Below, in pieces: positions 55,417 through 64,000 of a DNA stretch of 64,000 nt (position 1 is the stretch's first letter; each line of letters starts with the position of its first letter). The position numbers were made by a program, and so were the translations under genes. The stretch lies in contig BCIH01000003.1 in NCBI GenBank assembly GCA_002897115.2, forward strand, positions 1,051,561 to 1,115,560, written 5' to 3'. The notes below the pieces were generated by a model that made no database searches, was not told where the DNA came from, and saw nothing but the letters and a program-made list of their open reading frames with translations. This DNA comes from Prototheca cutis. Lineage: Eukaryota; Chlorophyta; Trebouxiophyceae; Chlorellales; Chlorellaceae.

Positions 55417-56278
55417 ATGATGCAGGTGCATGTACTGTTGGACGATTGGTGCAAAACTATCGACTGGCCGACGTGCGGGCTGGAAGCTGAGCTGGGCCCA
55501 AAGTTCAGCTCCTCAGATCCACCCTACCAGCTGTGCCTGCCCCACGCACGACTCCTGGATCTGTTTTGGCACTGGATGCAGGTGAATCATACCAATGGTT
55601 AGGAGTTTCTCGACTGGATGGGATGCCGTTCGTGCACGTGCGCAGCGTGCAGGGCATTCCTGTGCAGCGGTGCAGCGGGCAGAACGGGCGTCTCCTGCCG
55701 CTGGCGCCCCGCTCCAACAACCCTCTCCCCTCTTGCCTGACGCAGTTGTGGCGGCTGGCTCTGCAGCGATCCCATCCGACTGTCTGGGTGGGCGATGCCG
55801 TGCTCCAGGGCGCTTGCACCCTGCTGACAGAGCTGCTGGCCCGGCCGCCCCGGTCTGGGCGCCCACTGCTGTCGGTAACCCCTCAAGAAGTCGATCTGTA
55901 CTGCGCCGCTGCCGTCTGGATCGCTTGCAAGATGGCCTTTGTCCGCACCAGTGAGTGGCTGCTGGCCTGCGGTTGGTTTGTGAGAGGGGCCTCTGGGCAG
56001 GCGCCAAAGGGCACCCGGCGGGGAAGGGGCGGTGGGGATGCATGGATTGGGGTCTTTGGCATTGCCCTCCCTTCTGTCCCAGCGGCATCTCAAGCTACAC
56101 CCAGCAGTGACACCAATGCCGACCCAAACCTTTTCTGCAACCCGCAGGCACGCCGTGCTGCAGCCTGATGGCGCGCCTGGCAGGTGTGACCGGGCAAGAT
56201 CTGCGCCAGGCAGAGCTCGAAATGTGTCTGGCCCTGGACTGGGACTTTGCGCGTCTGCTGCAGCCCCAGACTGAATAA
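55417..56278 (+). CDS. Small cyclin-box protein
   Basis: Exons 55417-55581, 55746-55950 and 56148-56278 join in phase (0 and 1) to give 166 residues. The start is an ATG pair (MMQVHVLLDD); an upstream exon cannot be excluded. The second and third exons carry the core of a cyclin fold: VTPQEVDLYCAAAVWIACKM (helix 3, the usual ALACLFIASK region), then SLMARLAGVTGQDLRQAELE and CLALDWDFARLL (helix 4 to 5, usual E-x-x-VL-x-LDW). The canonical cyclin length is 250 residues or more, so this would hold a single box. The Lys and Glu that bind the kinase are respectively at the K of CKM and the E of QAELE. It is likely a divergent cyclin acting in the cell cycle or transcription; the subclass is unknown. 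Confidence 0.7.
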
Positions 56279-56940
56279 CTGCAACGGCGACATAGTCCCT
56301 GTCGCCGCGGCGTTTTTCCTGCTCGACCCGATCCGAATCCTTGGATTGATCCGCAAACCCTCTGAACTCAAAACCTTCCCTCGACGCCCTCATCCATTTG
56401 CTGTAGCCTCTTGCTCCCCAGTTGCCCCCCGGCCCCCTTGTGCTGGATCGCACACATTGATTTGACCCCGGTTTTCAACCTCAACACACCTCCGTTGTCC
56501 CCTTAACTTTCTCAAAGAACCTCCTTGCATTGCTCACAACCCGGCACTGCCGACGATCGGCCGGGCCCCTGCCTTGCCTAAGACTGCGCATGGACCCCCT
56601 CCCCCCCGCGACGCCCACGACCTCCACCACCCTGAACTGGCCTGTGCCACCGATTTTTGGTATCGTTGCGTTGATACTCTCTCCTACTTGGATGCTTGGG
56701 CCTGGCACGCAGCCGTGGCCCCCTCAGACCTACTACCAGTGGCCATAATTTCCTCAATTTTATTATTTAGAAGCTTTTAGGCACGTCCTCGTTGTGGACG
56801 CTTGTCAGCAGAAGCTGTGATAGTACTGCCGGCATTTTTTTTCAAAGTCCATTGCCTTGCCTCCTTCGCCCACTGTTCCCCGCGACCCTGGCGGTCAATT
56901 GTAGAGCAGCCGTACCTCCAATGCGCCCACTGGCCCCTGC
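56279..56940. other. Convergent intergenic region
   Basis: 660 bases between the stops of the cyclin gene (+) and RIB43A (-). AT-rich patch near 56740-56770; no gene seen. Confidence 0.4.
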
Positions 56941-58016
56941 CTATCTGTGACTCATTCCAAACTGCAGCGCCCGTGACCGGTCACCCAGGGGCATGGGGTT
57001 GGGAAGGGGCCCAGCTCCGTCGCCTCGGACCTGCCGACCCCAGGTCCCCGCAAGTGCCACCGCCTCCTCCACTGCTGTTGCCTCTGCCTGCGTGTTCAGG
57101 AAAGAGAGAGAGATCAATGTGAGGATGGAACCTTGAGAAAACGCAGCAATCATGCAACGTTGCTCTAGCCTGTCTTTCATCCGGCAGCTCGGCACCTGGT
57201 GTGCAGCGCGGGAGCATGCCGCTGCAGCCGCCACGAGGGCTGCCGCCGCCTCTGCCTCCTGTTGCGCATCCAGCACTCTCAATCTCGCTCCATCATCCGC
57301 TTGCCGTCTGGCTTCGGCCAGGATGGCGGCCTTTTGATCCTCTGTAAAGCCCCTGAAGTGGTCTGGGCGGTGGTGTGTGTCCGGCACGGCATTTGCAAGG
57401 CCGTCCCAGAGAGCGGAAGCAGCGGGGCCACCGCTGTCGATGCCAGGCACGCTCCCCTCATGCGGCCGGGAAGTCAAAGACTGTTGCTTCCACACAGCGG
57501 CCAGGTCCACGGAGCGCTGCCTTGCTGCTAGACAGACTTCACTTTCTTGAAGAGAGCAGGCATCTGCCGCNGCCAAGATCCGCAGGTCTGCTCCCCTGGG
57601 AGAAAAGTGTAGATGCAGCAAACACAGTCATGGCTTGCTTGCACAGATTGCTCCCCATGCAGCCAATATGACTGAAATGAGAGGTTTCCATTGAACGCAT
57701 CCTGTGCCTACCGTTGGACGGCCTTGTCAAGCTCCTGCTGGGCCCGCCTCTCTGCCACCTGCTCGGTCAACGCCGCCACATCGACCTGCGGAACAGAGGC
57801 CACGCCAGGGCTTGGCAACCCGCCATGCAACAATCCAGCACATTTCTCCCCAGACTTGACAATGCATGCATCCTTCAAGACAGCCGCAGCGCTGATTGCA
57901 TGGTTCGAACCAAGCCCGCAGAGACCTCCAGGGCTCACCCCCATCGTCCGAAACCGGTCGTCCATCACCCGAGCAAGGCGCTCGGGATCGTCTGGGGGAA
58001 TGATCTTCTTCCCCAT
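56941..58016 (-). CDS. RIB43A-like ciliary microtubule protein, internally short
   Basis: RIB43A is a microtubule inner protein of ciliary doublets. Minus-strand exons 58016-57939, 57785-57712, 57595-57196 and 57087-56941 join in phase to give 232 residues. The N-terminal family block is clear: RFRTMGVDVAALTEQVAERR and AQQELDKAVQR, then a helix matching the DEAF-x-A-x-x-L region (ILAAADACSLQESEV). The C-terminal block, RPDHFRGFTEDQKAAILAEA, is the conserved W/F-x-GMT-x-EQ-x-AI motif. The usual middle with S-x-x-x-F-x-GED is not visible, and the protein is about 150 residues shorter than animal RIB43A. The last intron is inferred from GTGCCG and a CTCTCTTTCC tract before ACGCAG. Presence of this gene implies cilia or a retained relic in the lineage. 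Confidence 0.85.
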
Positions 58017-58668
58017 TCTTCCAAGAGATTGAACAGGCAGATTGTAGATTGATTTATGGTAGTACGAAGCGTGTGATGCGCGGGGTAGAGCAGGGACGAA
58101 CCTTTGCCGTCGGTTGGGGGGGCTGCGTGGCGGCTAAGACGGCAGTTCCGGTGTGAAAATCGCCGACGGCCCACCCGGAGCGCTGTCGGCAAAGAGGTGC
58201 GACGGCGTAGCATAGCATCGATGCAACCTTTTGTCGTGTATTTTTGCAACCGTGTGATTTTGCGAAGCCCAATGGGAGGGCCTGAATGGTGACTGCCCAT
58301 CCCCACGAGCCGGGTCGGTGTCCAACTCTGGGCAGTCTAGAACTTCCATATCGAAAGCCCGTGTCACGGCGACATCTTGCACAACGTAGATCTGTGCTGT
58401 TCAGAAGGCTTGTGCTCTTGTCGGCCCAGCCATGCTGATTCCCACTGCTCCTGCCTCACACCAATCGTCCCCTGAGCTTCTCGAATTCTACAGGGTGGGC
58501 CCATGTGGGCAGGTGAGCATCGAGACAGCCCAGTTTTGCAACTGCAGCGGCTGGGTCATGGCACCTCACACCCCCTGCTTTCCCAGCCGGTGCTCAAAGG
58601 CCGAAGCAGACAGCGTGTCATGCCGCGTCCTGTTCCGGTGGTCATGCAGCCATGCCAGTCAAGTGCTT
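58017..58668. other. Intergenic, between two minus-strand genes
   Basis: 650 bases with the RIB43A promoter; no gene seen. Confidence 0.4.
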
Positions 58669-59091
58669 TCACTCCTGAGGAGCATCCTCCACCAGGCTCC
58701 GGATATAGTCGAAGGGCTGCACGGCAGTGGGTGCAGTGGGGAAGGATGAGGCGCCAGCCCATGGGCCCATTGCACCATGATCCCAGACAGGGATAGGGTG
58801 GTTCTGCTTGGTCGCGCATCTTCGGGCTCCCGCGGCCCATGGCAGCCTCGCAGACATAAACCTGCTTCCTCTGTTCGGCTTACCTGAATCATGAAGAGGG
58901 CACCAATCGCGGCCGAGCCGCCCCACAGGGCAACGGACCCGACAGTCTCCGGACCGTAGCCCTTGGTCAGAATGCTCTGCAGCAGATGCCATGGAAATTC
59001 GAGGTCATGAAAAGCCCTCCTACCAATGCTGCACAGCAGGCGAGCACTGAACGGTGCGGCCTCACCGGACCTTGACAGCAGCGAACACCAT
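58669..59091 (-). CDS. Cytochrome b-c1 complex subunit 10 (6.7 kDa, plant-type QCR10)
   Basis: A single-span small subunit of mitochondrial complex III. Minus-strand exons 59091-59071, 58976-58884 and 58716-58669 give 53 residues. The first exon encodes MVFAAVK. The second holds the membrane helix (GSVALWGGSAAIGALFMIQ). The third reads PFDYIRSLVEDAPQE. The plant subunit has the same plan: a short start, AGWG-x-AAAAGAIW-x-VQ and PF-x-(W/Y)I(K/R). A donor at 59066 (GTGAGG) with a slightly shifted acceptor is an alternative to the GTCCGG donor used here; it would add one or two residues without changing the frame. Each coding exon is too short to stand out by itself. The family assignment is firm on the WGG-x-A-x6-MIQPFDYI core. 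Confidence 0.85.
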
Positions 59092-60010
59092 CGTGACTAA
59101 GCGCCGTCTCCGAGTGGCAACCAGAACGTCTGCCTCTGCAAACCGTAACGTATTCTTTTCTCAAGATGTCAAATATTTGATGCTCACATCCTGGCACAGT
59201 GAACGAGGGTTGCGTCCAGTTCTTCTCTGTGACCAAGACCCACGTGCCCGAATGGAGCCACACAGGACCTCCACACGGGACCACCACACAGTTGGGCACC
59301 AACCGATGACCTCGCTTGCAGAGTCCCAGTCTCCCATGCAATACACAACGTCCGATTGTGCACCCAGCATCCAAATGCACATTGAAACACGTTGTGGCCT
59401 TTTTCCGTTCCAGGAGGCAGCATATTTTTGTCGCCTGGCCGCGGGCATGCCACCTCGGCCAACTGGAAGGATCGCTGTGGCAGATTCGAGCAGTCCATCC
59501 TGCAGACTTCAGATCTGCATCGACTCGATGTTGCCTTCCAGGCAGTGCGGCGGCGTCGGCGGTGTTACACCCATTCGGGGCAGCGGCTGGGCCATTGGCC
59601 GCTGGAACACGCAGGGAGAAAACGAAATCTGGAACAGAGGAGTGCATGACCTGTCAGAAGCAATGCCTGAACTCCGACTGGGAAAACGGATGTCGCCCCA
59701 CTAGGCCANGGAACACTGATCGAAAGACGGCACGCAAATGGTGCAGAAGGCAGGTCGACGGTTGCCCCCTTGGGAAATGTCGTGGCCATGCAGTCCATGG
59801 ACACTCAAGCGACTCCAGCAGGTGGAAGCCATTGGCTCGTTCATCCAAGCAAGTTGTTTGCTATCCGGTGCCGTTCAGGGAATCGGAGCACACAGTCGTG
59901 GGGTGGGGGCCCCCAGAGTAGTGCGCCTCTCTGTGGCCCCGACCGTTCTACCACAATCCATCAGGCCTGCCTTGCGGCCATCATCTCACCAATGCATAAC
60001 AAGACAGTCC
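59092..60010. other. Intergenic, between two minus-strand genes
   Basis: 920 bases without a supported gene. Confidence 0.4.
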
Positions 60011-60580
60011 TCAAGGCAGATTCTCCAGTCCCCGCTTGCTGGGAACGACAACGNGATCTGCCACGTCCACGACAGCTGCAGCCGCCAAGGGCAGCTGGGG
60101 TTCCAAGTCCCTGGCGGCCTCCCCAAGCGTGTCGCTGACTGGGAGTGGGGCCGGTGTGGAGTCGGGGAGAAGCTCCTCTGCCACTGCCGCAACGGCCGCG
60201 GGTCGCAGGACGCACTCTGGAGCCGGGGCGGATCGTGGCAGGTGGTTCCTGTCGTAGAGCAGCGAGTTGGCCACGTACTCGTCCGTCTCGTCGTTCTTGC
60301 GGTCGGCATACTCGGTCCACCACCTGCACACCGCGATGACATTGCGTCATGGTTGCTCATGAAAGGTAGACGCGCGGTTTGACTTGCGCAAGGTCAGGTG
60401 GGTGGGCGATAACCACATCTCGACGCCCATGGTATCCCAGAGCACAGCCTCGACAGCGCACCGTCGGAGAGACTCCTCATTTGCCGCCTTCTTGTCGATG
60501 TTCCCGTAGATTGCTTGCATGACATGGGGAGGGCAGGCCGTCTCCCCTGCCCTCGACGTGGATTGCGCAGCGCTTGCCAT
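60011..60580 (-). CDS. Unrecognised 159-residue protein
   Basis: Minus-strand exons 60580-60414 and 60323-60011 join in phase 2. Exon 1 starts MASAAQSTSRAGETACPP, which could be a mitochondrial or plastid targeting start, and continues VMQAIYGNIDKKAANEESLR and AVEAVLWDTMGVEMW. Exon 2 begins WTEYADRKNDETDEYVANSL and LYDRNHLP, a charged segment with helical character. It ends in an Ala/Pro-rich tail with one ambiguous residue. The donor GTTATC is weak, so the junction is less certain than others here. The run of aromatic and acidic residues at the junction (EMWWWTEYAD) is unusual. No family is recognised; the high conservation-like character of exon 2 suggests a real gene. Confidence 0.5.
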
Positions 60581-60774
60581 GGCCTGTTCTGTTCGAGAGA
60601 GCAGAACCCCCGGCCCGCCTGGGTTGGAAGAGTCGAGTACACGCGCTTCCGATCCCGGTGTGAGAATGATTTACCTAAAGAATGCGTTTGCAGTTTACAT
60701 GAGTCTGAAATGTACTGGGTCGACGGTCGGGGAGCTTCCTGGGAGTTTCTCGAACCAATTTTTTCGGGGTGGGG

Positions 60775-61923
60775 TCAGACGGTCATGGAGCTGGGCTGGC
60801 CGTCGGGCCGCCTGCCACCAACGTCCTGTGCTCCTCGTTGGTCGCTCCTGCGTGCCTGCCGCTCGGCCGTCTTGCGCCGCTCACGCTCCAAAAACTCCTG
60901 AATAGGTGTTGGGCAGGGACGGTGGGTGGGCAACCCGTCGATGCACGGAGAACGCTGCGCCGACGCACCACCGCCTCGAGCAAGCAAGGAAGAGAATCAC
61001 ATTCTCCGCTTCCATTCAGAACCCACCCAACACAATCACCATCATCCATGACAACACCGACCTGCATGGTTGCCCGGGCAGCTTGGGCCTTGCCGAGCAT
61101 GCCCTTGTACAGGAGGAGGTCGGCGTGCAGGCGCTCGGCCGGCAGGGGCAATGCAGCCGCCAGATCCGCCAGGGACTCGGGTGTGCACGCCTGCGCCGCC
61201 TCCAGCACGCGAAACAGGCCCACTGCGAAAAACTTGGTATAAAAAAAAGCGCCACGGGCTAGAGAGTCGGCTGCGGTCGCCAGCGCCTGCTGCAACGTGC
61301 TGCCCTCTGCAACAGATAGGGGGCTTTATGTATTGCTAAAAGCTGAGAGGTTGTACAAACTTGGTGTTGGTACGGACTGTGCCCGCCATTGAAAGGACTG
61401 TCGACACAAACCATGACACACCATACTACTTGAGGCACCAGGTCCCAGTCACACAAAATCCAGTCATTCTGTAACAGATGAGGTGCCGGCACAAACAGGC
61501 AGCCACACCCCAAAACCGCCCGAAACCGACGAAATTCAAACACCACCACCAGCAAGCCACCTGGGTCGGGGAGAAGGCGGGTGAGGTCGCCGGTGGCTGC
61601 CCGGGCATCGTCTTCGACGGCTGCCGCCCCTGCCACATACTGCCCCAGATCCTCTCCCAGTGCCCCGAGGAACGCGTCGATGACCGCGTCGCGGGCCGGG
61701 AAGCCGTCCAGCAGCTGCCGCAGCAGCGTCAGCAGGCCCAGCGCGGCCACGGGGCAGGGCACGTGCCGTGGGTTCCAGCGGTACAGATGTTGCTGGACCA
61801 GCAAGTCCAGGACAGGTGTCGCGTACAGGCCGGGCATGGGCTTGCCAAAGGCGAGGAAAAAGGTCTGCTTGGTGTCGGCCACGGTGGGCGGCGGTGAGGG
61901 GCGCGGCGGGGGGGCGGGGGCTG

Positions 61924-61980
<57 letters not shown>

Positions 61981-62252
61981 GGATTGGATGGGGTCGGGCA
62001 GGAGTGCGCTGTCTGACAGAGTGCTTTGCCCGGCCCTGCACGCATGGCCTCGGTTCATGCCCGCGCGCCATCCCAATAGACACACATGCCGCACCTGACG
62101 AGAAGCCAAAGGCGCTGGCCCAGCTGCGGCAGGGACAAGTCCGGGACTGGCGAAAGACGCCACGGGCAGGCACCCGGCGTACCCTGCTGCAAAGGCTCCT
62201 GCAAAGCCAAAGTAGAAGACACGGTTGGCAGGGCCTCGAGCGCACACTCCAT
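60775..62252 (-). CDS. THF1: THF1/Psb29, thylakoid formation protein
   Basis: A plastid protein needed for thylakoid biogenesis and photosystem II stability. Three minus-strand exons are firm: 61920-61561, 61306-61062 and 60897-60775. Family blocks: PTVADTKQTFFLAFGKPMPG, LYATPVLDLLVQQHLYRWNP, AFLGALGEDLGQYVAGAAA, then FFYTKFFAVGLFRVLEAAQA (plant FSYSRFFAIGLFRLLELA) and the basic coiled tail EFLERERRKTAERQARR. The 61920 acceptor GCAG follows a 55-base C run (sense strand). The N-terminus is unresolved: the acceptor needs a phase 1 upstream exon. One option is 62252-62183 (MECALEALPTV, donor GTACGC). Another is an exon around 62230-62080 that ends TCGTCAG and encodes an Arg/Ser/Cys-rich stretch without acidic residues, more like a plastid transit peptide, but it lacks an ATG in frame. 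Confidence 0.88.
61925..61979. repeat. 55-base G run (C on the sense strand) before a THF1 splice acceptor
   Basis: An uninterrupted homopolymer whose end lies directly before GCAG at 61924-61921 on the minus strand. It therefore doubles as the polypyrimidine tract of the THF1 intron. Confidence 0.98.
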
Positions 62253-63028
62253 GTGACTCTGCAGGGTATTGTCACAGAACACCAGATCCATCAACGCACG
62301 TACCGTGTTGTGGACGGAGCCATGTCGAGTGCTCCCGAGCCTAGGTTCCGCGCTTGGGCCTGGCCCGCCCAAGTCGAGGCCGGTGCCTGCTGCCACATGG
62401 CTGGAGAGGTGTGCGATGTGATTGGTCGAAATGCACACTAAGGATGCGTGATTTTGTGATTGTGCACCCCACTTGAACAAGGACCAGTGATCAGCGTGCT
62501 CCCCGTCACCCGAGCTTTGCGATCACATTTTCCTGCTGACCTGGCAGGCTCTAGGCGGCCTAACCAAACGATGGTCTCCCCCAACCACCAATGCACTGCC
62601 ATCATGAGAAGTTTTTCTTACACATATCAGGCCGACGACAGGGCCCCGCAGGGTTCAGCGAACGGCGGGCGGGCTTCAGGAGTCCAAAAGGGCATTTCAC
62701 AGAAGGGAAGACTGGCCGGGGCCGGCGCATACGCCGGTCCCTTGACACGAGGCTTGCAGGTGCAAAACCAGGCATGCTTGCAAGCAAGCGACGAAACAGG
62801 CAACGTGGATAAAGGTTCGGAATCAGACAAGACAGGCCAGGCCTCGTCCAAAAGGTAGAGTGTTGCACTGTGCTTTGGAGGGTGATTCCTTTTGTCGGTC
62901 TAACGTGGATCATCATCGTTCTAATATGTTCGGATGCAGTCCTGAGGAAAAGAACGAGATGCGGCGGCGGCAGGAGCCGTACACCCCCCCCCCCCCCTGC
63001 GCGGCTGCGTGACAGCCGAGGGGGCCGT
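62253..63028. other. Intergenic, 5' of THF1 and 3' of the CaaX protein
   Basis: About 780 bases that may contain the missing THF1 5' exon. No other gene seen. A C13 run lies at about 62985-62997. Confidence 0.4.
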
Positions 63029-63511
63029 TCAGCACATGACGCAGCGACTGCCAGACTTTTTCTTTTTCTCCTCGGGCCTCTTCGCAACAGGCAGCGTCGC
63101 CGCCAGGGTCGCCTTGGCAGCAGGCTTGGTCGTCGTCGACGCTGGCTCAGTCGTGGGTTCGGATGCGGGTGCCACTTCGGCTGTGGGCTCGGGTGCTGGC
63201 GCGCCCTCGCTGGGCTTGGCGGCCACTGAATGCTCCCCGGCGACTTCCGGTGTAGCCGGAGCCGCTGCTGCTGCCTGGGCCGACGGCACGTCCCTTGCAT
63301 CAGCAACAGCGGGTTCGATTTCCTGCACGGGTTCCAGCCGCGTGCTTTGCCTGCCGATGGTCGCGGCGGCCGCGGCGGCTGCATGGACCGCGCCGGCATG
63401 TGCGGTCTCGCCCAGGTGATGCGCGGCCCGTTCGACGCCGTGCGTGGCCTTCTCGGCGCCCGTGCCGACGACGGCTGCCGCGGCCGCAAACGGCGCTGCC
63501 GCGCCTGTCAT
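63029..63511 (-). CDS. Ala/Pro-rich small protein ending in a CaaX box
   Basis: A single-exon 160-residue frame from the ATG at 63511 to TGA at 63029-63031. The first 40 residues are an Ala-rich helix (MTGAAAPFAAAAAVV, HGVERAAHHLGETAHAGAVH). The middle is disordered, rich in Ala, Pro, Glu and Thr (ATPEVAGEHSVAAKPSEGAP). The end is basic and terminates EEKKKKSGSRCVMC. A polybasic stretch followed by Cys-Val-Met-Cys fits a prenylation signal (CaaX) with a membrane-binding patch. This is inference from the motif; no family is recognised. The frame has GC-rich third positions and no obvious splice sites. It lies just downstream of another minus-strand gene (stop at 63593), 80 bases away. Confidence 0.6.
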   Translation of the reverse strand: MTGAAAPFAAAAAVVGTGAEKATHGVERAAHHLGETAHAGAVHAAAAAAATIGRQSTRLEPVQEIEPAVADARDVPSAQAAAAAPATPEVAGEHSVAAKPSEGAPAPEPTAEVAPASEPTTEPASTTTKPAAKATLAATLPVAKRPEEKKKKSGSRCVMC

Positions 63512-63592
63512 GAGCTTGGAAGAAAGGGTGGTGCTGTTGCCGCGCGGGGCGGGCGCCTCCTTTGCCCCCCCGCTGCCCGCGCGGCCGCGGCG

Positions 63593-64000
63593 TCAGGCGT
63601 CACGCCCCGCCGCGCCGTTGCTGTTGCCGTCGGCGGCATCGCCGCTGCGCGCCCCGTGCAGCACCAGCGCTTCGTTGCGGTGGCCCGCCAGCACCATGGA
63701 CGGCCGCGTCAGCGACCGCAGCGACCGCAGCATCGAGTGTTCCGACTGCAGCCCAGTGCCGTTTGGCGTGGGAGCACTGGCGCCGCCGCCGTTGGGCATG
63801 GGGGAGCTGCCAGCGGCGATGGCAGCGGCGTTGGCGGCGCCGACGCCCGCGCCGTCGGCGGCCGGGGCACCCTCAGAGGCGGGAACCGCGGGCAGGCCGT
63901 CCGCAGGAGGTGCTGCGCCGGCGACCACACCGCGCGGCAGCCCATCGGGCTGGGCCGTCCCCTCCTCGGCTTCCTCCTCGCTTTCCTCCAGCTCGGGTGC
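63593..64000 (-). CDS. Ala/Gly-rich protein, 3' end (continues beyond window)
   Basis: An open minus-strand frame from the window edge to the TGA at 63595-63593, 135 residues. It starts acidic (ELEESEEEAEEGTAQPDG) and then becomes Ala/Gly/Pro-rich and disordered. The last 50 residues hold the only folded-looking piece, SMLRSLRSLTRPSMVLAGHR followed by NEALVLHGARSGDAADG. No start is in view and no family is recognised. The frame runs off the right end of the window without a stop. Confidence 0.55.
   Translation of the reverse strand, partial: APELEESEEEAEEGTAQPDGLPRGVVAGAAPPADGLPAVPASEGAPAADGAGVGAANAAAIAAGSSPMPNGGGASAPTPNGTGLQSEHSMLRSLRSLTRPSMVLAGHRNEALVLHGARSGDAADGNSNGAAGRDA

Noticed and set aside
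57900..57915. GGTTCGAACC, similar to a tRNA B box
   Set aside because: It lies in the first intron of RIB43A without an A box upstream or a cloverleaf; probably chance.
59738..60382. A plus-strand frame of 214 codons overlapping the unknown 159-residue gene
   Set aside because: No domain, Arg/Gly/Gln-rich composition, and the minus strand has a better exon pair with matching phase.

Overview
The window is eukaryotic nuclear DNA: GC-rich, intron-rich, with mostly GT-AG introns of about 100 to 300 bases, short coding exons, CA and homopolymer tracts inside introns, and three N gaps (11741-11799, 24886-24915, 47624-48022). The gene content points to a green alga, most likely a core chlorophyte of the trebouxiophyte type. 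It includes the thylakoid-formation protein THF1/Psb29, a plant-type ATP synthase subunit g, a plant-type 6.7 kDa cytochrome bc1 subunit, a ciliary RIB43A protein and very GC-rich third codon positions. I assembled the genes by reading splice donors and acceptors and requiring the reading phase to match at each junction. Most genes close without a conflict; unresolved junctions are named in their entries.

Layout, left to right. 1-7280: the 3' end of an unknown membrane protein (+), ribosomal protein eL18 (-), a poorly supported stretch, then a two-RRM hnRNP-like protein (-). 8103-20147: ribosome-assembly factor MRTO4 (+), a FAM98 homologue (-, with a gap), a 50-residue protein (+), ATP synthase subunit g (-), a CREST/TMEM8-like seven-span protein (-), a membrane-anchored PAN-cyclophilin (-) and an ADF/cofilin with a long N-terminal extension (-). 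20525-28840: the fork-protection protein TIMELESS/Tof1 (+, about 20 exons), convergent with a coiled-coil protein resembling the kinetochore subunit NSL1/Mis14 (-).

29173-36768: two tandem copies of an MFS transporter (+) with identical intron phases. Between them lies a decayed Fanzor/TnpB-like nuclease C-terminus (-) and an unrecognised two-exon candidate (+). 38631-46561: a 973-residue Gln/Ala-rich protein (-) and nucleoporin NUP93/NIC96 (-). 48609-56278: the UFM1 ligase UFL1 (-), divergent from an RRM protein (+), then a small cyclin-box protein (+). 56941-64000: RIB43A (-), QCR10 (-), an unknown 159-residue protein (-), THF1 (-), a CaaX-ended Ala-rich protein (-) and the 3' end of another gene (-).

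There is no operon-like order; these are mainly housekeeping genes in convergent and divergent pairs, several sharing intergenic regions of 330 to 400 bases. The most noteworthy items are the Fanzor-like remnant between the transporter copies, two unusual domain fusions (PAN-cyclophilin, and tandem helical repeats plus ADF), an internally shortened RIB43A, three GC-AG introns that all start GCATG, and CA-rich or C-rich tracts placed just upstream of 3' splice sites.
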